A DNA stretch of 64,000 bases from Hetaerina americana (Eukaryota > Arthropoda > Insecta > Odonata > Calopterygidae). Numbering within the stretch: the stretch's first letter is position 1; each line of letters starts with the position of its first letter. The stretch spans positions 5,142,007-5,206,006 of the forward strand of contig JAKTNV010000026.1 of NCBI GenBank assembly GCA_022747635.1, given 5' to 3'. The position numbers were made by a program, and so were the translations under genes. The notes under the pieces are model-generated. The model did no database searches, had not been told where the DNA came from, and worked only from the letters and a program-made list of their open reading frames with translations. Of the stretch, positions 24,191-35,689 are shown in pieces.

Positions 24191-24426
24191 TCTCTCGCGA
24201 GAAGAAACAGAATGTTGCCTCACATGAAACCTTTTTAAGCATTTCGTAGACTGTTTACATCTAGTCATTTACAATGAGGTTCCAGGACTGATGTCAGTTT
24301 TTGTTATTGATATCTCTTCTATTTCTTTTTTAAAATTCTTTATCCTATGTCGGGTACAAGACGACGCGATTATTATCTTTGCAATAGATTAAATCCTTCT
24401 TTGAGTCTTAGTAGGTCTAAAGGATC

Positions 24427-24815
24427 TCATTCCAGATATTTCACTAATTTTTGACCCTTCGGGAATTTCTGTACGAATTTGTCACATATCTGGCCTGATA
24501 CGAATTTATATTTGTTCCTTGTGCAGTACTGTAACCAGTATTTTCTTGAAGGATCGAATAAGAACGCCGCATACTCTATGTAAGGTCTTACTAAAGTAAA
24601 ATAGCACGTCATCTCCATGTTTTCATAGCCCAATTTCCCAAACATACGTTTGATGAATGCCAGCTTATTAGGGGCTCCTTAGCAATGGTGAGTAGTTTTT
24701 TCCCATATCCGATGAGTCCCGGGTCCGATGAGTTAGTGACACCCAAGTATTTAACGTGGCCAACAAGTATCTGGGATCCTTGGGAGAAAAAATCAGAGAT
24801 TTTTATAGGTTTCAT
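24427..24815 (-). mobile_element. CR1/Jockey-like LINE, C-terminal reverse-transcriptase fragment
   Basis: The minus strand reads HVKYLGVTNSSD (the common 'YLGVTIxxDLxW' block), then in another frame YFTLVRPYIEYAAFLFDPSR, the block that follows the palm in CR1/Jockey LINEs ('LVRPxLEYAxxVWDP'). At least one frameshift separates the two, and no 3' module follows on this strand. Confidence 0.78.
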
Positions 24816-24849
24816 AGAAAACAGCTAAGTCTCCTCAAAATTATGTCAG

Positions 24850-25115
24850 GCAAGAAAGCGAATATTAGCATTTGATGATTTGGTCTCACGTAAAAATTAT
24901 TGCATGTTTTATAATATAAGCATTTATGTGCACAAGAGCAGAGCAAATAAATCTTCAATATAAGAAAATATGTTTTCAATGTGAGCAAACATACATTCAA
25001 GTGCATGGATGAATTAATATATCTGCCTGCATGGCTGGTGCTTTAGCAACCATCGCCACAAGACTTCTCGGTGATTTACAGGATATAGTATAGACGCAGA
25101 TGAAATTATGATGTT
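24850..25115 (+). mobile_element. CR1/Jockey-like LINE 3' UTR and 3' module
   Basis: Non-coding 3' UTR segment (24880-25020), then the 3' module starting GGCTGGTGCTTTAGCAACC at about 25028, diverged from the other copies, ending with a GTAGAT-like tail. Confidence 0.55.
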
Positions 25116-25129
25116 AGCATTTATAATAC

Positions 25130-25470
25130 AGGCTCCCAATTACATACGCAGAGCAGCCAATTGCCATAAAATAAGAGATATTATTGGAATAATGTATTGA
25201 TTGAATTCAAGTATTCTTTTTTCCCGCGCACTATTCGCGACAACAGCTCAAGGGAGAATCAATTAGATTGAAATGAGTAAGCACTGACGAAAATAATTAG
25301 GAACATACAAGATACATTCTCCCTCATCCCCACGTAATGGCTGGCGTCCTAACGCCATCCACGCACCCTCGCATCAGTCGGTAGGTTTTCGTGTAAATAA
25401 CTTTGTAGATCTAATTCATTTGTGAAATTTCCATCCTGCACGAGCGGAATCCTACCAGATAATTGGTGCC
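25130..25470 (+). mobile_element. CR1/Jockey-like LINE C-terminus and 3' end
   Basis: A frame reads NVLIEFKYSFFPRTIRDNSS (ending near 25250), the conserved LINE C-terminal 'FPRTI' block, and stops at a TGA after ENQLD. About 75 bases later the 3' module begins (GGCTGGCGTCCTAACGCC, 25337). This physical link ties the module to the LINE family. A segment shared with 32.96, 33.94 and 39.8 kb follows at 25390-25470. Confidence 0.72.
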
Positions 25471-25529
25471 TGAGTTTCGTGTTACCCCGTCCTTTCTGAT
25501 AGGATTTCTTATTTGTGTTCTTAATGTTG

Positions 25530-25740
25530 TCAGTGGAGTAGTTATTAACAGTAGAAAAATCGTAATGTGCATAATGGATGTTTCATAAATGATTACCGGG
25601 AGCCTTCATCCACATGTCCTTTTAAGAGGAACACGCCGTGCCATGTGTCTGTGGAAACATTTGATTTGATGTAGTGTGCCTGGTGGCCTAATACTCCCTG
25701 CCACATGTCCTTGCGTGGTAGCGCATAGATGTAGATGAAA
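25530..25740 (+). mobile_element. LINE 3' UTR variant with 3' module
   Basis: 25530-25660 resembles 41107-41215 (shared GTCAGTGGAG, CGTAATGTG and GCCATGTGT blocks), and both run into the 3' module, here at about 25670-25735 ending TAGATGTAGATGAA. Confidence 0.6.
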
Positions 25741-26404
25741 ATACTTCTGGGCTAACAAAATGGGATTGACAATGCTAAAATTCATTGGTTCATTAAGTTT
25801 AGTTAGATGTAATAAATATTGGGTCAAGCTACGAATTGGAAAATAATTTTGCTATAATGACGATAATTCGACATTTGAGGTCGTTTCACTTTAAAATCGA
25901 ATCGAATTCGTAATTCCTTGAGAATATTATTATTTCATTCTTAGTAAGTATTGTTGGCTGATTCGGACTGGTTGATAAGATAGGACAGACATTGGAGTGG
26001 ACCTTTCTGATGATTCTCTGCAGTGATTAATTGTTTTACCCATTCCCCTCTCTTTTTATGAAAGTACATGTAATTACTTATATTTTGCCACCAAAGTCGA
26101 AAAAGTGTGTCCATCAGTCTCGTTCTCTTATTAAGTTCATTTTTATTTATATCTCCTCACCAAGTGTATTATCTATATGAAATTTCAATGTGTTTGGCGC
26201 AGAATATTCTCATTGTTAAAGATTGAATTTTGAACTCACTTACATTCTATTTCATTTAGGTATTTGCTGTCAATTTTTCTTTGCGCTCTAGCATCGTTTA
26301 GGTCCTCCGTTCCTGTCCCTAGTCTTTCAAAACTTCAGCTTCTAGCACGGGTTCAATTCCTACTGTGTTTTTAATTATTCTTCCGACATCTCCCCTGAGA
26401 AAGA
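25741..26404. other. Unassigned AT-rich DNA
   Basis: Nothing recognised. Confidence 0.5.
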
Positions 26405-27095
26405 AGCCATGAGCGGGGAAGTGTGGATTATCTCCGGCGCGCGAGGAATAGGCCCCTCCACACGTGTCCCTTCATCCTCTCGCGAGAAGGAAGAGGGAGA
26501 ACGAGGGTCTGGGCGGCAGGAGGGAGAGGGGGGGCGGCGGGGGTTGAGGGACGAGAGGAAGGAGGGCCACCCGCCGTCTCCGCAACAATGTCCCCGAAGA
26601 AGCGTGACGGGTAGGTGCCCAGCGGTGGTCCACACCTCACCCGACTTGAATGCTCCATCAGTCAAGTTAGAGAGGGGCTTTTGTGCGCGTCGTGGTGGGG
26701 GAGGGTCGTTGTAGGAGGAGGAGTAGTAAGTAGATGTCTGTGCGTGTGGAGGGTTGGAGGGAGAGAGAGGGAAGGGGGCAGAGAAGGAGGTGGACTGGCA
26801 GAGAGCGGATATGGGGATGGGAGGAATCACAAGTGGCGCGATCTGAACCAGCGACCCCCCGCCGGCCCTGCCAACAATCGGATGAGGCCATCCGAGGGAC
26901 CCATCCGTCCTCCCGCCACACCTTCGCTCCTTCGCCCCCAACCTACCGCCTCGGAATTTCTCTCTTTTTTTCCACCTCCACGTCCCGCCCTCCCGTTTCC
27001 TCTACTGCTGTCCCCTTTTCTCGCCCTCTCCACTCCTTTCTGCCCATCGTATGCGCTGCCCTCGGCACATAAAGGCCCATCCCTCACTCCCTCTC
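26405..27095. other. GC-rich purine-to-pyrimidine island
   Basis: Purine-rich on the plus strand from about 26470 to 26820, pyrimidine-rich from about 26925 to 27090. Five or more overlapping long open frames occur on both strands, including one of 253 codons. Their overlap and low complexity argue against any being a gene. Confidence 0.7.
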
Positions 27096-30000
27096 TCATA
27101 TCGAATTCAATGACGCAACGTTTTACATTTCTCTCTTCCTCCAGCCTCACAAGTAGTGTTAGTTCCCTCTCGAGATACGGCGCATTTCATTCGTTTCCCG
27201 GGTGTCCCAACCTCACCGTGTCCCCTCTATTTGCTCCTTCGATTTTTCATGAGGAAATCTGGCCTCTTGGACATAGACAAGTCGATTTACTGCCCATTAA
27301 TATCGATAGTCAATTCGGTCGAGTTTTTGGATTTAAATCAACCCGAGGACCTGACGGTCATTTAAATGCTGTGTGATAGGAGGTTATTGATTTATGTCTT
27401 TAGCATTCATTTTACATTTTAGCGTGCAATTAATTCTCCTTGAAATCCATTCCACTCATTTCAATCTATGTAAGAGTTTGGGAAAAAATTAAAGATACCA
27501 GAAATACGCTATTCTGTATTCGAATCCTGAAATATTGAGAAAAGGTTCTCCTCAATATCATTTCAATCATTAGATGATAAGAGCGGATTCTCTTTGATAT
27601 TTTTCACCATCATAACCGTTCACTGTATTTCCATTCGCAGTATTTTAATTTCAGTAATACATTTCTTAATTCTTACTAGCATCTGTATCAAAAAGGAAAT
27701 GTTATGACATAACGAATATCATATTAGATCAGGTAATGAATGTCTCTGTCAGGCAGTCATTGTGATGACATGGACCAGTTTATCCAGTTCTGCGAGATGT
27801 CGATAAGAAGTTTAAAAGCGGTCAATAAAGTTCTGAAAGTCCGATTAATCAGATTTCCTTCGTGAAAAATGTACGTCACAAGCTTGTCTTGGGTAGCTGT
27901 CTGATTTCTTCTTCCTTCTTTCCATTCTTTCATTTAATCCTTTAGGAAAGTGATTCCTCTTATTTGTAGTCCTTGTTAAATTAGATCTGCAATCATAATA
28001 AAACATTCATTTTTCATTTTCATTTGCGCCTTAATCATTATTATTTCTTTTAGTGCCCATTAAATTTCTAAAACATTTCTACTCGTGCATTCTTTTCTAT
28101 TTTGTTCTATTCCTTTTCTTTCCTAGTGGTGTAGCTGATCATTGTAGTATTCCAGAATGTTTTTTTTATTCCTCCCACCTGTCAAGTAACTTGATCAGTT
28201 TACTACAATTGAATCAATAAATTAATTGTTATTGGAATTAATTCTTTCGTGCGGGTTCCATTTTTTACCATTGTATTTTTTTCCAAATATAAATATAATA
28301 GATTTGATAGCCCTTTAAAAGTTCCTTCCGGCGGTTCTTCTTATTAGTTACCTAACCTACGCATGTTATTTACTATTTTTTCAATTGAACTAAAACAATT
28401 ATTTGCAGGGGTAGAACAAATTTCATCAGTATTCATCAAGCAAGGATTGATTTCAACCAACTCCTTTTTCCTTTTCGAAGCACCTGCTCATGCACCTTAG
28501 GCCATAGAGTGCGTTTCCAATGTTACTAAATTAATAACCCCACGAGTCAATGTATGATGGTGCTCTCAGGTGTGATAATTGACTATCCAATATTAGACAT
28601 GAGAGAGCTATGTTTCATCATTGTTAACAGTGGAAATATGAGGGGTAGGTTTTTTATGCGGACCAATTAACGACCCCTGATATTCGTTCATCGACCCCTG
28701 AATGAGGTTCACCGCAGATATTCAAGGTTATGGAATTAATTCTACTTATCCATTTTGCGTTCCGCTTCGAATTGTAGCATTCAAGTAATTATTGTGTACT
28801 AAAGCTGATGAGATGGGTTAACTTACCATTTTAAATAAAAAATTGAGGAACGGAGAATCATTTTAACCAATCAAATTCAAATCATCAGTCTAAGTCCAAA
28901 CTTTGGATTAAAACTGAACTTCAATTTAGCTTGGGATGCTGCGAAATGTGTAAATTATTATTTTATTCATAAAAAAATGAATGATTTATTTCTCCTAATA
29001 ATATTATATTTTCATTATAACCGAAAACTAATTTCTAATAGTTGGTCTTTCTTTGAGCTAGAGCCGTTGGCTTATATTCCCTGATTCACAATGGAGTATT
29101 TCCTTGAGGGATTATAATGAACGAAATGGTTTCGGAAAATAACATGGCAATTCGCACAGGAAGTAAGAATTTATGAGAAGCTAGATTAATTCAACGAGAA
29201 CTACCCAACAATTTTATGCTAAGCGTTACACTCTAAATGTCGAACATATTTATTGATTTATGCATGCTTTTTTTACCCCTTTCTTATTTAGTTTAGTCAT
29301 TACTTATTTAAAATGTGCAGTACTGCATTTTCCCAAGTTATAACAGTTAAAATCGATAATGTACGACCGCGAAGTCAAAACTTCTTCCTTGGAGACCGCA
29401 GAAATTACAGAAAAAGGAACCACTCCCTTGATTGTCAACTATCATAGGATTAGTCGAGCCTTAAATTTGGTAGATTAGTACCAGTGCTGTACCATTACTA
29501 CCAAACTGTATTTTGGACTTTAGGCTCTCTCTTAGGTTGATCTGCTAATTGTTTACGCAACAGGTGGGCGTAAGTTGAGTTTCTCTTCGACGAGAGATAC
29601 AGTGTCCCTCGAGTTCAACACATTTCTGCAATTTACTTCCTTCAGCAAAGCTTTGGGTCACGTCTCCGCCATGATGTTCCAGATGAAGTGTGGTAGTTCA
29701 TCATTTGCTATTATCCTGGGGAAATTTTGTATCCAAGGGCAGTCGTCGCCCAGAAATATTTGGCATGAAAACAACGTCAAGCGTGCAGCTAAACCGCGAA
29801 GGGCTTTGTTGCGAGTTTTCCCTCACTTTGTCGCCTGTCGTTTAATGGAGGATGGCTACCGCCTTCCGAGGTATCAGCCGTACCCGCTGCATTACTTGTT
29901 TCGTGCAGAGATGCCGTGAGACGTGGGCGTGTGTCCCATTGGGTTCAAAAACAGTCCCTTGGCCGTAAATTATCCTTACTTTCTTAGCAGGGGCGTACGT

Positions 30001-31860
30001 CGTCCTCGCGTGAGTATGGCTCCAGGATTGAGGGTCTCATAAAATCGAAAGGATGAACCGGCTTAATCGTAAAGTGAGGCGGCGGGAGCCGTATATTATA
30101 TGGGGAAGAGGTAAGGCGAAAACAGAGAGACGCAAGCTCTGGCAGATAAACGAGTCCGAGAAATAAATCGTTTCGGGTATAACTCACGCCAGAACACAAC
30201 TTGTTTGTAAGGTGCGCGGATTATTATTTTTTTCCGTTGTACAGCTTCAGAAACGAATTGAATCGCGTACGTCCGGGCTAGTTGCTTAATTTGTAGGATT
30301 TAATCTGTCAGGGTGGATTAGAAGAATGATTCCTCAAGGAGCCTTCGACGCGCTCTCTCTCTCTCTTTTTTTTCTTTCGCAGATACGTAAGTGCTTATTT
30401 GGAAAACACATGTTTTGACACAAAGACTTAATATATAGGAGTTCATGCATGTATTGCCAATTGACCGAGTGTTACTCATGGGGATGTATTGTTTTGTTCG
30501 TGTTAAATGTTTTTTTCGCATTTTTTTCACTCGATGTCACATTCCATGATAAATTGATAATTACTCATTCCCAATAGGAAGCTACGGTTCCTTAACGCTT
30601 CATTTTAATTTAATGACAAAGATTTGGTTGTTAAGCAATGATCGCAACCTGCAAATTTGAAATGAAAATTACAAATAACTTTGTTGATTATATTAAATTT
30701 TTTCAATTAGCAGGGAGGATTAAGAAAGAAAAAGAAATCTTTCAACGGAGTTATATTTTATAGATATTTATCTCTCATTTCTTACTATGCCCTAAGCAAA
30801 AAAATCTAGGCGTATGAATGCATGCATCAAGGGAAGCATCGAACTTAGAGACGTTAGTATTCTATGTGCAACATTAAAAAATTGTTACAAATACTCACCA
30901 TAGTCTAAGTTTCCATAGTTTCCGGGAGTAAGACACTTATCTCTAGACTGAACTAGACTCTTAAGTTAATCCTGGAATTTACCTGAAAAATAAGGAAGGC
31001 AAATTAGTTAAATAGTAGAGATGTGTCCCGAATGGTAGAGATAATGCCCCGAATTTGCGAAAGGACCTTGAAGGAAGGAAAGGAAAGGAAAAATCTGGAC
31101 CGTGAAGTGTATATGCGTTTATTTTATTCCAAATCAGTGTCTTTCAATTCAAGCCATTATTCTCAACGCTTGAACAAGCGACCCTGATCGTGGTGTCCAT
31201 TAGAATCAAGTACATCTGCAACTTGGCGTGCAAGCCAAGACGAGGGCGTGTGGCAAGGGGTGTTGGGTCACTCTTCGTTAAAGTAATTGATGACTATTGA
31301 AATCTCGTATCATTTTATTTTCGGCAAATTCTTTCGAGTTTACATACGAATTATTTCCTAATTTTGTGGTACGGAATGGTGCAAGGGAAAACGGATTCTT
31401 AATATCAGTCTTTCCAGTAGTCTCTCTCAATCCAAAATTTTGCTTCATTTTCCTTTGTCGAGATGGTCTAGCTTGCCAATGATATGCGATGCTCAAATTA
31501 GTCTCTCAGTGTTCAACTAAAATGATTAGTACTTTTCTAAAATTTTAATTCTCCCGTGTTATCCTCGATCTTCCTGTGACTCTGAACTACGCTCTATTCA
31601 ACCACCTATGATAAACTCTCCAATTGTGCTCGTGCACCATACAGAGCTACCTTCAGTAATATCTTGTTTGTGTGGTAGGGTTCCGAGCGATTAAGAGGCG
31701 CCCGACACGAAGCACTGGCCTGAGGTCCAAGAGCGATGCACCCTCACTCTTCCACTGAATGAATACTCAGTATTAAAGTTGACGCAGATTTGGATGCAAG
31801 TGAAAGAGCTACTGGAGAGCCTCTCAACTCCTTCCGTGGCATTCCCGGTGTGATTTTCAC
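27096..31860. other. Unassigned AT-rich DNA, 4.8 kb
   Basis: No mobile element or gene recognised. A 114-codon open frame at 29575-29919 (+) has ordinary composition but no motif I can name. A short (CT)n run lies near 30351-30366. Confidence 0.45.
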
Positions 31861-31869
31861 GTTTCCGGT

Positions 31870-32110
31870 TTCAACCCCTCGCCGTGTTGCATGTGCGCCC
31901 CGTGTCTCGTCGAGCGCCCTCCACCACTCGGCCCTCCCGCCCTTCCACCTCCTCCTCCCCACCCTCCCCACTTCTCAGCGCCACCACCCCTGCTTTGCCC
32001 GCACTCGTGTCCACCCAATAACAAGCTTCCGGCCGACCTTCCCGCTCCTCCTTTAGCCATTCTTCTCCTCCTTATTCGCTTTATCTCAAGATCCCCCTTT
32101 ACATCTCCCT
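31870..32110. other. Pyrimidine-rich island
   Basis: Plus strand rich in C and T over about 240 bp, with Pro/Leu/His-rich open frames in two phases. Confidence 0.65.
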
Positions 32111-32690
32111 CTACCCTTAAGCCAGTCTTTCCATTTAGTTTTTGTCTTCCATTCCTGTTATGTTCTTCTAGGAAACCAACCAGCTTTGGTGCTCAACTCT
32201 CATGTGGGTTTCCAACAGCGTGCGTACTCCTCACTATTCCGAGTCTTTTTCTTCCATTCCTCTTTAACGTTCACATCCGACATAACTTATCTACATCTGC
32301 ATTATACCTTGCAAGCCACCGTCCAGTTCTGTGCGCCTCATCAGGCATGCACAGTACGCGAAGAGTTGCGGTCACGTGCGGAGCAGGTAGAACTGGTAGT
32401 AACAAAAAAAAATGTGTCATACAAGGAAATGAAAATTTGCGAGTGTCAAATTCATGGAGAAGGGACGATCATCTATAGCGGAGGAAGCATAAAAGCCAAA
32501 AACCTAACAAAGCTACCTCAAAACAATGTCTACCATGCTAAAGAAGAACGAAAGAGCCTGACTAAGTAAAGACAAAAAATTATCGCCATCATTAGAAAAA
32601 AGGTTATAGACATATCCTGTAAGAATATAAGCATTGTTTAGTACTCAAAGCCTCTCAAAGCAAAGTACACCTCCGCCACGCGTATTTCGT
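32111..32690. other. Unassigned DNA
   Basis: Open frames continue from the pyrimidine-rich island but show no family resemblance. Nothing else recognised. Confidence 0.5.
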
Positions 32691-32695
32691 TCGTT

Positions 32696-32743
32696 CAACA
32701 AACAACTGAACCCAGGCTGCACCTAGGGTTCAGTTGTTTGTTG
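32696..32743. repeat. Perfect hairpin, 18-bp arms and 12-base loop
   Basis: CAACAAACAACTGAACCC at 32696-32713 and its exact reverse complement at 32726-32743. Confidence 0.95.
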
Positions 32744-33005
32744 ATTTATGGTATATGTGTTAGCACATGTGTTGGATGAAGGGATGTTTGCATGAGTGTG
32801 TACGCTGTTGTGGGTGTAATTTTCCATGTTGTTGTTTTGTATGAGGTATTGTTCCTTTTTACGGTTGGTGACCTGACAACCCCCGCCATACGCCCTTGCG
32901 GCGGCTTGCGGGGTATTATGTAGATGTCTTTGTTCCCGGTGTTGGGGGTGCAGTGTAAATAAAAGTAGAGATAAAATACATTTGTGAATTGCCCGTCCTA
33001 ATGTA
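32744..33005 (+). mobile_element. LINE 3' UTR, 3' module and downstream segment
   Basis: Diverged 3' UTR, then a well-conserved 3' module (32867-32930; CCGCCATACGCCCTTGCGGC) ending ATTATGTAGATG. The shared segment with TGTAAATAAAAGTAGAG follows at 32950-33005. Confidence 0.65.
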
Positions 33006-33007
33006 CG

Positions 33008-33171
33008 ATATGCCCACATAATACACCGCAAGCCGCCGCAAGGACGTGTGGCGGGGTTGTTAGATCACTACCCGTAAAAGAAAACAAAACCACATGCAAA
33101 ATCAACACATTCATGCAAACCTATACCCACAGTGGCATATGCATTCGTGCAAAAACTCTTTCAACTTACCC

Positions 33172-33172
<1 letters not shown>
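33008..33172 (-). mobile_element. LINE 3' end, inverted relative to its neighbour
   Basis: The 3' module lies on the minus strand at 33008-33062 and its 3' UTR runs on to about 33170. With the plus-strand module at 32867-32930 it makes an inverted pair with about 50-bp arms. Confidence 0.65.

Positions 33173-33244
<72 letters not shown>
33173..33244. repeat. (TA)n microsatellite
   Basis: About 72 bp of uninterrupted TA repeat directly upstream of a SINE. Confidence 0.97.
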
Positions 33245-33247
<3 letters not shown>

Positions 33248-33535
33248 GGTCGCGGTAGTCCAGTGGGTAGAGCGTTGGACTGCTGACCAGAGCAGAGAAT
33301 CGTCTCGGGTTCGATTCCCGGGCAAGGCACTCTGGGCACCTGCAGCTCCACCCAAGCTAAAGTGATTTTTCGGGTACCAGGTCTTCCTGGGAAACCATAA
33401 CCGGCAAAGGGAAAGGAACTGGCCCCCCTACCCTGATGTGTGAATTTTCACACGCCGTCGGGCTTAGTACTAGGTGAGCTCTACCATCACCTACTAAACC
33501 GACCTTCGGGTTGATTACTGTGTTTATGGTATATA
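33245..33535 (+). mobile_element. tRNA-derived SINE
   Basis: The 5' part is tRNA-like, with an A-box region (TAGTCCAGTGGGTAGAGCG, from 33256). An anticodon-loop-like CTGCTGA follows, and then an exact RNA polymerase III B box (GGTTCGATTCC, 33308-33318; consensus GGTTCRANNCC). A tRNA-unrelated body of about 200 bp follows, containing ACTGGCCCCCCTACC and two short stem-forming pairs near 33430-33520. The acceptor-stem ends do not pair, so it is not a functional tRNA gene. The loop suggests a Ser(GCT)-like ancestor, which is tentative. The SINE sits directly after a TA microsatellite, and a second short TA run follows near 33537. Confidence 0.8.
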
Positions 33536-33841
33536 CAGTATATATATATAATCAACTAACAAAAAATTGCCCCTTGGGATGCAGTAAAAATTTATTCAAT
33601 GAGTTGCAAGCTAGAATTTGAAAAGTAATAAGGCGAAAGTTCACTTCCACCTGGACATGCAATAATATACAATGGTCTCCTCCCCCAAGGAAGGGAATGT
33701 GACCCAACGCTGCAGATAGCGGGAGGGTCCCCCCCACAGAGAGAGACGAGGAATGGAAGGGGAAACTAAAAAAGAGACATAGCAGAGCAAGAAATACTTT
33801 AAGGAGCACCACATTATTCAATGGCATTCTAATTCGGTCAT
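33536..33841. other. Unassigned DNA
   Basis: A purine-rich patch near 33680-33780; nothing else recognised. Confidence 0.5.
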
Positions 33842-34160
33842 GTGGGAAGGGTTATATCTACATAAGCCGCCGCAAGGACGTATGGCGGGGGAAAAAAGGG
33901 TTTGGCAACAAATCACACGAGGTTAGTGGAAGTATCATTTTGAATTTTCCGTTCAGCATGAGTAGAATGCTACTGTGTAATTAGTGCAACGGTATCGATG
34001 CGGTAGTTATCCCAGTCTATTGAATGATGGTTGAAATCACCTCCAACTATACCATTATAACGCTTTTCAAGATCTTTTGGGCTGAAATGAGAAGCTTGAT
34101 TAGCTAAGGCGGGTTTTACGTCTGAAGTGGAATCGGTTGGCCTGTAAAATAAACATGTGT
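33842..34160 (-). mobile_element. Internally deleted CR1/Jockey-like LINE: endonuclease joined to 3' module
   Basis: The minus strand reads RPTDSTSDVKPALANQASHF, then DLEKRYNGIVGGDFNHHSID. The GGDFN block with 'IDW' downstream is the APE endonuclease signature of LINEs. The frame ends at a stop after LITQ (near 33985). About 100 bases later, in the same orientation, comes the 3' module (33842-33890). The reverse transcriptase is absent, so this copy lost its centre or was formed by template switching. Confidence 0.7.
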
Positions 34161-34935
34161 GTATTTTTTTATGGTTCTTTCTTTCCTTATCTTACACCAA
34201 TATCTTCAATTTGGTCGTCAAATTTTGGTGTATATGTTTTAAAGCGTTTCCCCGTGGTAATGAATACTCCGATCCTGTCACCCGCCTCGTTTATAAATGC
34301 TGTAACCTAAAGGTAAAATTCACCACCCTTAATTTCCTCGGTTTGACAGCTCCCCGTTCCCAAAACTATGAAAGTATTTAAACTTCGGAACATATGCTCG
34401 ATTTCACCTCTTTTGTCTTTATTACTATGACAGTTATTATGCTGATCTCCTGAGCTGTAGTTTCTTTTGCTCTAACGGGTCACCCACGCTTTTTGGGAAG
34501 ATTTTCGTTTACACTACTTTCTTCACTGAAATATATTAAACAAATATCTTTATTATTTATTACCCCAGAAGAATTATGTAATGAACTAAAAAATATTGTA
34601 AACTCTCCTAACATTTTCGTGTATCCTCCCGACTACCTCCTGCGACACCTCATTCGTGTGATGAACTCCCAAAACGATTAAGAGGCTCCCGTCATGAGGA
34701 AAGGACAGGCCGCATGTCAATTAAATTCACTGTAATATTCCGACTAAAGTTTACCAGTCTTCCCAATTTTACTACCCAACCATTCTATTAGGCTCAAAAT
34801 TATATTACCGTGGTCAAATCTCGGAACGATTGAACAAATGCAGGAATTTACTGGACCTTTACACTGCGCTCCGTTCCACGTCGCCTCGAAATTCAAGTTC
34901 TCGAATGCACGCAGACTTTATTAAGATCCTCAATA
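34161..34935. other. Unassigned DNA, possibly further LINE decay
   Basis: Lies between two minus-strand LINE remnants. Short open frames (34157-34381, 34493-34681) match nothing I know. Confidence 0.4.
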
Positions 34936-35640
34936 CGTGGTGCCTTTAGTCCCTAAATGTGCTATGATACGCAACCTGGGGCAACCCATGTCCCTTGCAG
35001 CCGCCTTCAGCGCCTGCGTCACCTGGGGAACCGCGATCCCTGGTGTTCATCACGAGGATCATATATAATTCTAAGATGGGCGCGAACTCTTTCATTATAC
35101 CTGCGGTAATATCCTCTGGTCCGGAGGATTTGTTTGTTTTAGTGTCGAGGAATTTCTGCGCTATCGCTTTTCGCTTAATTATTGCGCCATTCATTTTTCT
35201 AATTGATCTGACGAGGACCCTCACTGGGTATGTTCGTGTCGTGAGTATAGACGCTTTTAAGAAAATTATTTACAACATTCGTTTTTTGGTGCTGTTTGTA
35301 AATATATTAACATTTTGGACTTCAAGCGATTTTATGTTGTACACATAACAGATGACAAGAGTACCTTTGTTTCATCCTCCGACTGATCGCACAGAAGTTT
35401 TATTTTTAAATTCGTTTGAGCGCTTTGAATGATTCTTTTTATTCCCTTACAATTTTTATGTATTTCACCAATGTTTTTTCAAAAGGCATTCCTACACCGA
35501 TTTTAATATGTTTTTGCCATTCGAATGCAATTTCCTTTTTTATCTCAAAGCTCTTCTCACCTCATCGTTGTACCATTATAGTGCGTTGCTATCCCGTTTT
35601 TTTCTGGGAATATATCGTATGTCTCTGTGCAATATCTGAT
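34936..35640 (-). mobile_element. CR1/Jockey-like LINE, start of reverse transcriptase
   Basis: The minus strand reads VLVRSIRKMNGAIIKRKAIA then KTNKSSGPEDITAGIMKEFA, the block before motif A ('NKSPGPDGIPAxxLKE'). Upstream, near 35590-35300, are diverged forms of the connector (WYNDEV-like, KESFKALKR, LLCDQSEDETK). The sequence aligns by eye with 3430-3960 over about 500 bp, so the two loci carry related copies. Confidence 0.75.
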
Positions 35641-35689
35641 TAATTATATGAAATACTCAAGTAGGCCGTGCCACATGCCAAATCATGCA

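Noticed and set aside
26615..27376. 253-codon open frame as a protein-coding gene
   Set aside because: It crosses a purine-to-pyrimidine island, overlaps several other long frames on both strands, and its product is Arg/Gly- then Pro/Ser-rich without any domain.
33252..33330. Functional tRNA gene (Ser-like)
   Set aside because: A and B boxes are good but the acceptor stem does not pair and a non-tRNA body follows, so a SINE is the better reading.
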